Positions 1 through 12,000 of a DNA stretch of 64,000 nt are shown here, in pieces. Under the pieces are notes generated by a model. That model was not told the origin of the DNA. It was given only the letters and a program-made list of their open reading frames with translations, and ran no database searches. The translations under genes were made by a program, and so were the position numbers. This DNA comes from Colwellia psychrerythraea (GTDB lineage: Bacteria; Pseudomonadota; Gammaproteobacteria; Enterobacterales; Alteromonadaceae), in assembly GCF_000764185.1 (NCBI RefSeq), contig NZ_JQEC01000074.1:62001-126000 (forward strand), written 5' to 3'. How positions within the stretch are numbered: position 1 is the stretch's first letter; each line of letters starts with the position of its first letter.

Positions 1-1
1 C

Positions 2-3000
2 GATGAAAGAACCGATGTATTAATAAAATCCTTTGATAAATACGGTATAGAAACTGTTGAAGTATCTAAAAATGGCGGGGCATTTGTTTTACTTGAAGAC
101 CCTTCACGTTATAGCTTTACCGCAACTATTGATGATTTATCTACGAATATAACTATTGACGCACGGGCAACCGATCCTAATGGCAATATAAGCCCTATAG
201 ACAGCGTTACTTTGTATCCATATGATGCTGAAGCTGGTGCGCCAAAAGTTGAAATAATCTCGCCAGATAATGGAGATATTTTCCATGAAAATGAAACGGT
301 AACTTTTGAAGTTCTATTAAGAAATGTTGTTGAAGCTGAATTCTATCTAGATATAGGTGGTGTTGAAGCTGAAGAGTCTACCGCTATCAAAATCAGTAGA
401 TCAGTAGATGGGCCTGAAAGACAATTTATTACTGCATCAATACCAGAAGTTAATGAAGATATTGTCGTCCTGGCACGCATACAACGAGGCTCATTAAAAA
501 GCTTTAAGTTCCTTAGCATTCTCAATGATCAGGGGATTGAGGAAGAAGCTATTATTAACGTTAAGCCTGCTAAGCAAGTACTTAGTGGTACGCAGTTACA
601 TATTCAAAGTATGGCTCCTGCGGATATGCTTGATTTTGATGAATCCTCTCAGATTAGTATCTTTGATCCTGTAGGCTCACCGAGCAGTAAAAATGCCGCT
701 GTTGGTCAATATATAATGGCTGAAATTAATGCTTTAGGTGCAGAAGTTTTGATTGAGTCGGCTTTACGTGACAAGTCAGGCAATGAAAATATAACTAATC
801 ATTCAGTTGATAAACTGCATTATTTTACCGATCAACAAAGTGTTGTTTATTTCCAATCAGCTAAAAATGAAAATATTGAATTCATTGAAACTATGGCAGG
901 ATTCCCAAGTGATAGTGAGCTGCTTATGGGGATTAATCGACTTGATGGTGGCTATCGTATTGCTACAGCATCAAAAACCTTATTTGACGAGAATAAAGGC
1001 CAATTAATAAAATTAATTTATACCGGAACAGGCATTGTTGCTCAGGTAAACGTTAATGGTCAACATCGACTTGATTTTTATGCTCTAGAAAATACTAACT
1101 TTAAAGCTGCGCAATCTCAGTTAATCTTTGGCGATATCATTGATGCCTCTGGCAATACCATATGGATAAAATACGGTGAGCAGATTGGTGCTACTTCAGT
1201 GACAGATAATGGCTTTGTTCCTGTTGCAGGGCGCTCACTTAAAGAGCCTTTATTAGCTGCGCATACCACAGGTAATAATTTACTTGTATTAACTGAGTCA
1301 GGGCTTTACCAATACAATATAGATTTAGAAAATGTACCTCAAGTACATCAAGCGTTTTATGTGGCTTTACCTGATCAGCTAGGGTTTAGCAGCCAAGGTA
1401 ATCAATTGTTGGTCTGGAATGAAACTGAGCTATCACGTTATCAACTGCTTGACGGCGGTAGCTTACTTACTCCAGCTAATAACACCACAATCTTTAATGG
1501 TCAGGTAATAACCACTCGATTAGATGGAAACTTAACTTGGTTAAAAGTTGATACCGAAAAAGAACTTCAGTGGCAGGCTTATTCAGGTAATGAATTAGTT
1601 GGTCTATTACCAGAAGATAAAATGAGAGGGGATAGACTTTTTGTCGCCAAACGAGGTTATCAACTTCTTACGGGGAATAGCGCTAATAATAGTAGCGATC
1701 AAATCCTTTATCGCGAAATTAATATGGCTCAAAACCCATTAGCGATACCTTCTATTTCAACTGATGTTAGTCACTCTGTATTTGGTATTAATATATCAGT
1801 AAACGTAGCTAATGCTCCTATAGGTGCAAGCAATGTCACGTTTGTTGGTGGAAATGACCAAAAACTCCCTGCGCAATCACAGTGGAATACAGGCACGCTT
1901 CAATGGTTTATTGCCTATTCTGATCTGTCAGAAACGACAACAATAGCCGTTAATGTGTTAACTCATGCGGGTGTTCTTACTGACAATGTGGTTATTAATG
2001 CGGTAAATAATAGTATTTTACCTACTGTAATCCCTGCGGACTCAGTAAATGTTACAGAAAACGCATTGATACCTGTCATTGTAAATTACTTAACTTCGGC
2101 AAAAATTAATGAACACTTTGTTGGGACCCATAATGCGCAGTTAACATTATCGCCATTAACGTCAACGGCTTACCAATGGCTATCACTTGAAGACTTTGAC
2201 AATAAAGCTTTCAATATACAAATTAACAATGGCCAGCAACAAGATGTTCAGCTTAATCTGGTGAGCAACGCAGCAGAGCAAGCAAATGTTATCTTGTTAA
2301 GTCCTGATAATAATCAACGTTTTGATGAAGGTGAATTTGCTAAGGTAGAGTATTCATCAAGCAGTTTAGATAGTGACATTTATCGTTTTACTCAAATCAG
2401 CTTATTTGATTTTAATCGTAACTTGGTAGCAACTGTATTAAGTAGCCAAGAAAACGGCAATCTTGACTTACGCCTGCCAAGCGTTGAGCAATTGGATACC
2501 TTCTATATCAATGTTCGAAGTTATTACGGTGAGCAATTCCGTTATAGTGAACGTGAAATTGGTATTCGTATTTCGCCAAAATTACAAGTACCTATGCCAG
2601 AAATATCAGGTATAACCAGTCAGGTATTTGCAGGCAGTAATGCAAGTTACCAGCTACTTAATGAGGCTAATGATCAATACCAAACACGCATTGAGGTTTT
2701 TGATGAACAGCAACAGTTAATCAGTTCTGATGTGTCAATGGTGAGCTTTATAGTTCCAGAAACAACAAATATGATCAGTGTTGTTGCTACCATCAGTGAT
2801 AATTATGGTAACAAAAGAGAGATTGCACATGATATTGCTGTTGTTTCAGCTATTGAGGCAGTTCTTGTTACTAACAATGAACCGTTTGATCTTATGCTTC
2901 CAGATGTTGGCAATGCTTGGTTTGTTCGTGACAGAAGTATTTTTGACGACAAAGGCAGTTTACAAGTCACCTTAGACAGTAAAATCAGTGCAATTAGTCG

Positions 3001-6000
3001 CTTAACTGATCGTTTATTGGTTGCATTGGAGGACTCTAGCTTAGTTATTATTGATCCGATTGAAAATTTCCAAGTGGTTGGGACCTATGAAACTGATGCA
3101 GTAATTACAGATATTGCTGTACTCAATACGCAAATAATGGCTATCGGTAATAATGAAATTTATGCATTTACTGCTACAGGAAATGCCATAGAGACGGCAG
3201 AGCTAAAAACCTCATCGGTAGTAGGAAATAGCAGTAACTTACGTAATTATGAAGACGATGAGTTTGTGCTTGATATATCAGCAACGGGGCAATTATTTAC
3301 CGTATTGCGTAGTGATTCGCTGTTAACATTTACCACCGACTTTATTAGCGATGAAAGCCTGATACAGAGTATTCCTAATGCTATAACAATGGTTACGCAT
3401 TTAAATACAACCTTTGTTTCAGCAGAAAATGGTGCCTTGTATACCATTAATCAAAATGCAGGCTTGTCTGTTGTAGAGCTTAATATCAATATTGACAAGA
3501 TTATTCGTTATGGGCATTACCTCATTGCTCTTGCTGATGGCAGAAACATATCACCTGCTGTACATTTTATTAATGTTAATAACCCTAATTATCCTGAGTT
3601 GGTGGCAAGTTATGGCTTAGCGTTACCTGAGTCAACGCTAAGTGCTAAGATCTACAATGGTAACGTATACATTGGCGACAATAGTCACGTCATTATTGAT
3701 TTACAAAAGCCTAGTTATGACCCTACTGTTATTTATAGTAGTGAAAACGCCCGTGGTTTTGCTCAAGATATATCGATAAGTGATGGTGTTATTTCAGTTG
3801 CCGCAGAGCAATTAGGAGCTCAATTACTGCAATATAAAAATGGACTGTGGCAAGCAAATAACTATCCAGCACAAGCCTATATGATCGCATCACATGTAAC
3901 TGAAATTGATGGTGATGCAATCTATTTAGCTCAACATGATCGCCGTGTGGTTGAGGTGCTGAATCGTTATTCAGTTGCATCTGAACAATTGGCTGGAAAA
4001 GTTGTATTTGACAATATTGTCGCTGAACATCTAGCCACTACGCCAACAATGTTGGTTGCTACAAACGGCAATCAAATTCACTTATCAGCAAAAGGAGACA
4101 TTGCACTTCAAGGTCGTGTTGACTTACCTGTAGGTGAAAACATTGTTAGTTTGATTACCCATGGTGAAACTATTTTTGTTAGCACAGATAACCGCCGTTT
4201 GTATCGAGTTATTGCAGGAGATTTACCGCTTAATAGCTTTGAAGTAAGTATTAAGTCACTTATCGACGGTGGTAGCGATATAATAGAAAACCTAATTACT
4301 TCAGGTGACTACTTATTCTTCCAAGTGGGCAACAGCCTGCATAAGTTTGATCTCAACAACTTCACCGATACCTCTTTGGAACTAACAGACAGTCTTGGTC
4401 TTTCTGCAATGGTCTATGGTAACGGCCATGTTTGGTTTGCAGATAAAAGCAGTTCAACGGTACGAGTACGTCCTGTCGATGTTGCAACATGGTCAATCAT
4501 TGATGACTTTACTTATGAGTTAAGTCACCAAGTAACCGCAATGGCTATCGATAATGGCTTACTGGCTATAGCAAAAGGTAATTTTGGCATAGAGATACTA
4601 GACCTCGGTCGATTTGACTCTGCTAATACTGCCTTGTTATTACCAGGTGCTAGCCAAGTATTTACACAAGGGCAGACGTTATTGTTGTCGTTAATGGATA
4701 CAACTAATGTTAGCGCTGTTAATTACTTTATCAACGGAGACTTAGTTACCGGTACTGATGCGGCACCATTTGCTTTAGATTTATTAGTGCCTGCTAATTT
4801 GCGTAATGGTCAACCATTTTATATTTCTGCTGAAATTGAAACGATTAACGGTGAAGTTCTTGCACTGAATAATCGTGAAGTATTGTTACAAGGTGAAAAC
4901 TTACCTGCGAATGGCTTTGACGTTATTTTGGTTGAACCGCAGCAAAATGGTGTCAGTTATGTACCTAAACCACTTGAAATTCGTGCAGAAGTAAGAAATA
5001 GCACACAACCTATTTACCAAGTTGAATACTACGAAGCTGACTCTGCAGATGGACCGTTTAAAATTATCGGCAAACATTTTGGACCGGAGTATGTTATTTA
5101 TCGTGAGTATGGCGTGGCTGACAGTGGCACTTATATAAAGCTAAGAGCAATTGATATTTTTGGTAACTTTACTGAATCTAGCCCTGTACCTTTCACTCGT
5201 GTTGAAGATAACAATCAACCGCAATCAAGCGTATTTAATATTGATGGGCCACAAGTTATTGTTAATGGCACAGCCACTAATGATATTTTTGACAACCATG
5301 ACTTCTCACTAAGTATGCAAGTGAGTGACCCTGAAAGTGGTATTGAATCGGCAATTCTTCGTCGTAATGGCATCATAGTCGCTGCAACCTTTGAAGATGG
5401 AAGTTTATCCTTTAAAGAAACTACGGCGCAAATAGATGACGTATTATCCTATGAATTAACAATGCGTGATAATGCCGGCAATAGTAATGTTGTCAGTGAA
5501 ACTTATACTATTGTTGAAGATGTAGCCCCTGAAATTACTTCATTTACAGTGACAAACGCTCCTATTTTTGAGCAAGGGTTATTTACTGTTAACTATGAAG
5601 TAACGGATCAAGTAGCAATTGAACGCATTGAATTACTATGGAATGGTTTTACTACAACTGTAAATGCTAATAGCGTTAAAAAGTTATCAAAGCAGCTAGA
5701 CCTTCGTGATACTCGTGCAGAGCGTATTGGGGCTGAGATATCACAACCGTTAATACTTAGAGTTATTGATGATATTGGTCAAGTTACAGAACAAGAAATC
5801 ATCATTACACTACAGCCTAATCAAAAACCAGATGCATCAAAGTTATTGGTTGATTATCAAGCCAATGGCATTTATGGCAATAATATGGCGATACGTGTAG
5901 ATGGCCTTAACGTTGCTAATGATGATAGAGAAAACCTACGTTTAGATATCATTGCAATATCTGGAACATCTGAGCGTATTGTGAGTACTGAATCAGTGGG

Positions 6001-9000
6001 TAGTGATGACTTTGCTCAATTGACACAGCGTTTACCATCTGCAGATACTCCTAATGACGAATATAACTTTAAAGTTCGTATAACAGATTATTTAGGGCAA
6101 GTATCAGAAACTGGGGTAATGACCGTTTCTCTTACTAGCTTACCTAATGAGATTCGTTTCTTTAAAGAGGCAAACCAAGTTAATTACAATCCAACAGTGG
6201 TTAATGTTGATGACTCACCGATTTACCAAATAGAGGTTATTGATCAGGCTAACCGCAGAGTAGCCAATCAAGATATTACTTGGCGATTAGTCAGTGTTGC
6301 TACAGGGGGGGATCCGGTTAATATCATACTGTCATCGTCTACTTCTGACATTAATGGCTTAGTGTCACTAGACTTTAATACGGCTCAAATGGCAGGTATA
6401 TATAATTTAAGAGCTGAATTATCGGCTAAAACAAATATCCTTATTGAACGCAGAATTCGTATTGATGCGGGTGAAACCAGCGAACTTCGTTTTGACACTA
6501 TTCAAGACGTGAAAGCTGGGGATATCTTTACTATCAATGTGAGTGCTCGAGATGAGGGTGGCAATATAGTTACTGGCGATTCAGTGACTAGCTTCTCCGT
6601 TGCATTGCCTTATCAAGGCTTTAATTTTGGTTTTGCAAATAACGTCAGGGTTACACCTTTGAACATGGGTGGTGAAATGGCAATTGTCACGCTAACCAAT
6701 GGGCAAGTAAACTTCCCAGTATCCTCAATTACAGAGTCGGGAGCCTATTTTGCGAATATTACGGTTATTGAAAATTCTGGCATTGATGTGACATATATCC
6801 CTAACAGTAATGCAGCAGTTCTAAAAACCGATAAGCTAGCGTTTAATGTTATTTCAGCAGATCCTTTCCTGATACGCTTAGAGGAAAAATCTCGAACGAA
6901 TCATCAATTTGGAGAATCGTCAAGACTGGAAGCTGGTGAAGAAGTGACTGTTACAGCAACATTGTTAGATCGCTTCTACAACAGGGTATTTACTTTAAAT
7001 CCATCAAGTAATGCCCAAGATGCTGATTTAGCCCTGTCACTAACAGTAACAGGAGATGCTACTTTAAATGTTGATACACTATCGTTAGCACAAGGTTATA
7101 GCGAGTTTACTGTAAGTAACGAAATAGTCGAAACAATTCAGGTGAATGTTGAACTGACAAACGGTGCCAACAGTGATTTAGCACTCGACACGTTACAAAC
7201 ATTTGTACCGTTAGAGTTATCGTTTGAAAAACGTAAGCCGGCAATTATTAGCGAAGAATTTATTTCGGGTATTAATACCAATGTTATGCCATTAACACTG
7301 CATTACAGTGAAGTGGTAAATGACCTTGATGCATCTTTAGCAAATATTAGCCTTAATGGTGTGGCGGTAAATGGTATCTTTGAATTGTTTACTGTAATGA
7401 ATGCAACAACGAATAGTGAAGCTACACAACTTGTCTTTACGCCAGAGGCTATATTTGAGCTAGGACATTGTTACGATATTGATACCACTAACTCATCTTT
7501 ACGTGGTGTGGCAGCTAATGATGCTGTACTGGAACAAACACTTAATGCATGTGCACCACAGTCATTAATGTCAGTGCCGCAAAAGTTATACCTGCTTGAG
7601 GGAGAAACAACCACCGTTAGCATATTGCTCGATAATCAAATTGATGGCATTTTTGGTCAAGCTGTTGTCGCTAGGGTTGAAAGTCAGGCGCCACTTAAAC
7701 TAGTTGACCCACAATCGTTTGTTATAAATGGTGCACAATTTGATATTACTTTGCCGGTTCATACAGGTACAGGTTTAACAGACGGACAGCAAGTGATGGT
7801 AGAACTTTACCTTCAAAATGACTCTACCGAACGTGACATAAATACAGGTAATCGTCTTCTATTAACCGTATTGCAAGCCAACGGTGATTTTGACGGAGAT
7901 GGTATTCCTAATGGCGTTGAATTTACCTTAACAGGTTACGACCCAACACAGATTGATAGTGATGGCGACGGAATTAACGATGGTGATGAGGATATTGATG
8001 CTGATGGACTTAGTAATGCTCAAGAAATACAGGCTAATACTAAATTAGATAATAGCGATAGTGATAATGATGGTATTAATGACTTTGATGAAGTAATCAT
8101 TCATCAGTCTAACCCTAATTTAGTGGATTCTGACTCAGATGGCATATCTGACTTCATTGAGGTTATATCAGAGTCTGATCCGACCAATTCGTTAGAAGCT
8201 TTTGTTGACCCGTTCTATATTACGGCTATGCAGGTTACACCATTAAATATTACTCGAGATTTAGCTGTTGACTCTTCGTCGATACAATTAGCTGTAACGG
8301 TTACCTTTGAATACCAAGGACGTGTTGAAACAGTCGATATTACTCAGCAAAGTGACTTGTTATCATTTATCTCAGCTGATGAACAAATTGCAACGGTGAA
8401 TGCAACAGGGTTAATCTCATTAATTACCAGTGGAAATACTGAAGTAACGGTGACCTTTATTGAAAACCCATTACTTACTGATACGGTGAACTTAGTGTTA
8501 AGTTTAACGCAAGTAGAACCTTTTATTATGGAACAGGAGCCTAATAACAGCCTCGAAGAAGCCCAAAATATTGACTTTAACTTCAATCTTCTTTATTCAC
8601 CAGACATTGGCGATGCATACACTAATACCTCTACTGTTATTCCTCATGTCAGTATTTCTGGTACAGGTGATTACAGCCACGATTATTATAAGTTTACGGT
8701 TACTGCGGTGAACTCCCTTGTGATTTTTGATGTTGATAACGGTTTAACTGGTGAGTCAGCACTTCATAGCTCTGTTACTTTATACAATCAAAGCGGTGAG
8801 TATATTGCCAGTAGTGATCCTTATTCAGTTATTGAACACGGGCAGGGTGGAAGTTCGTCTAATCGAGATGCATTCTTAGCTTATACTTTTGCTAATCCGG
8901 GTAAATATGTTCTTAAAGTTTCTCAGTTTGAATTTGAGGGAGAGGGATTTGAAGGCGGTGAGTTTGGTAATGGATCGCCATTACCAGATTATAGTAGCTA

Positions 9001-12000
9001 TATGCTACATATATCACTTGAAAATGGTGGTCTTGATGATACTGATGGTGATGGCTTAAGTGATGATTGGGAATTAGAGGTCGGCCTAGATAAAGATGAC
9101 CCTACGGACGCATTGTTAGATAACGATGCAGACGGATTAAATAACGTAAATGAATACAAGTATGGAACTCACCCGTTTTTAGCTGATACCGATAGTGATG
9201 GCTTAAGTGATTACTTTGAAATCAATACTTCGCAGACTAATCCCGTACTAGCTGATACTGATGGTGATACTTTATCTGACTTTGACGAATATTATACCCT
9301 TAATACAGACCCCTTAATTGCAGATACCGATAATGATGGCCTTGATGATGGTATCGATAAGGAAAACGATTGGTTATTTTTCTTTAATGGTGAAAGTATA
9401 TTGGGGAATTTTGGTACTTCGGTGAGTAGTGCTGGTGATGTAGATGGTGATGGCGTTTTAGATGTTATTGTTGGAGCTCCTTATGCTAACGATTATAAAG
9501 GGGGAGCATATGTTTATTCTGGTGCCAATGGTCAGTTAATTTATACCTTTAGTGGAGAGGCTTCAAATGACTCTTTCGGTTGGTCGGTGAGTGATGCTGG
9601 TGATGTTAATAATGACGGGCATGCCGATGTTATTGTCGGTGCGTATGGAAACGATACCAATGGAAATCGTTCAGGCAACGCTACGATATTCTCAGGTGCT
9701 ACTGGTGAACTGCTTTATAGTTTTTTTGGTGAAGCTGAAGGTGACCAATTCGGGTATTCGGTCAGTGGGGCTGGTGATGTCAATAAAGATGGGCATGCCG
9801 ATGTAATCGTGGGCGCTATTGACAGTGATAAAAATGGCTCTAGTTCAGGCAGTGCAACCATTTTCTCGGGAGAAAACGGTGAGCCGCTTTATACTTTTTA
9901 TGGAGAATTTGCATATGACAATTTCGGTACTTCAGTAAGTGCTGCTGGAGATATTAATAACGATGGTCATACAGATGTGATTGTTGGGGCAACGGGGAAC
10001 GATACCAACGGAGATAGTTCTGGCAGTGCGACAATATTCTCTGGTGCTAGTGGCGAAACAATATATACCTTTTATGGTGATGCATCAGGTGATCGTTTGG
10101 GCAATTCGGTAAGTGCAGCTGGCGATGTTAATAAGGATGGTCATGTTGATGTTATCGTTGGTGCAAAATATAGTGATATAAATGCTAACGGCTCAGGCAG
10201 TGCAATAATATTCTCGGGTGCAAATGGCGATAAAATCTATACCCTTTCAGGTAACTTTGAATATGAATTTTTCGGTGTTTCGGTTAGTGCTGCAGGCGAT
10301 GTCAATAACGATGGTCATGCCGATGTCATTGTTGGTAACCTAGCTCAGGGTAATGACAGTCTCCCCAGTGCACGTATTTATTCCGGTGCCGATGCTTCAA
10401 TCCTTTCAACTATATACGGGAAAAACTCATACGAGGTTGTCAGTGGTCTTGGCGACATTGATGGTGATGGCTATCCAGAGGTAATTGTTGGTGGCTATAA
10501 TTACGCCAGTATTATTTCTGTACATAGTGACTGGGATGGTGATGGTCTAGTGTTCCTAGACGATCCTCACCCATATGTACATGAATTTGCCGACAGTGAT
10601 GATGATGGCTTAAGCGATTTATTTGAGCTTGAAATTGGAACTAATTGGAATAAAGCGGATTCCGATGGAGATACCTTAAACGATTTTGATGAGTATTATA
10701 CCCTTAATACACACCATTTATATGCAGACACCGATGGTGACGGTGTTAACGATGGCATTGATACGGTTGATGACTGGTTATATTTCTATCATAGTTCAGA
10801 TTATGGTGGTGGATTTGGTAATTCAGTAAGTGATGCCGGAGATGTGGATAAAGATGGCTATGCTGATTATATTGTTGGTGCATATTATGGCGACAATAAC
10901 GGTGATAACTCGGGTAGTGCAACAATATTCTCTGGTGCAAATGGTAAGGTCATTTATACATTTAACGGTGAGGCAGCAGATGATTATTTCGGTTATTCGG
11001 TTAGCGGTGCTGGCGATGTGAATGGTGATGGTTATGCTGATGTAATTGTTGGCGCTTATCAAAATGATTCTGGCGGTAATAATTCAGGTAGCGCAACAAT
11101 CTTTTCAGGTGCTTCAGGCAAACCTCTTCATACCTTTTATGGTGAAGCTGCAAATGATTATTTCGGTTATTCTGTTAGCGGTGCTGGCGATGTAAATGGT
11201 GATGGCTTTGCCGATGTCATTGTTGGTGCTTATCAAAATGATACTGCTGGTTCTAACTCAGGTAGTGCAACCATATACTCAGGCGACGATGGCGAGGTGA
11301 TTTATACTATTAAGGGTGAATCTTCTTATGACTACTTCGGTTATTCGGTAAGTGATGCCGGCGATGTAAATCAGGATGGTTTTGCTGATGTTATTGTTGG
11401 CGCTTATGGTGATGATAATAATGGATCTAGCTCTGGCAGTGCGACAATAATCTCTGGCGCGAATGGCGAACGTCTTTATATTTTTAATGGTGAATCTGCA
11501 AATTATGAATTTGGTCGTTCGGTAAGTTCAGCGGGCGATGTTAATAAAGATGGTTCTTCTGATGTTGTTGTTGGTGCTTATAAAAACAGATCTAATGGCT
11601 CTAATTCAGGCAGAGCCACAATATTTTCAGGTGCTAGTGGCGAGCTGCTTTATAATTTCCATGGGGATGAATCATCTTATTTAGGGTATTCGGTAAGTGG
11701 TGCTGGCGATATCAATAATGATGGTTATTCAGATGTAATGATTGGCGCTACTTACGACAGTACTAATGAATACCAAGCAGGCAGTGTGTTAATTATCTCA
11801 GGCTTTGATGGATCAACACTGACAACTATATTTGGACAATCTCGACAAGGATCGTTAGGAGTATCAGTAAGTCCTTTAGGGGACATTGATGATGACGGTT
11901 ATCCTGAAGTTATCATTTCTACAAAAAGAAATGGTGTACGTATTGTTTCAGCAAATGGTGATTGGGATGGAGATGGTCTGGTGTTATCGGCAGACCCACA

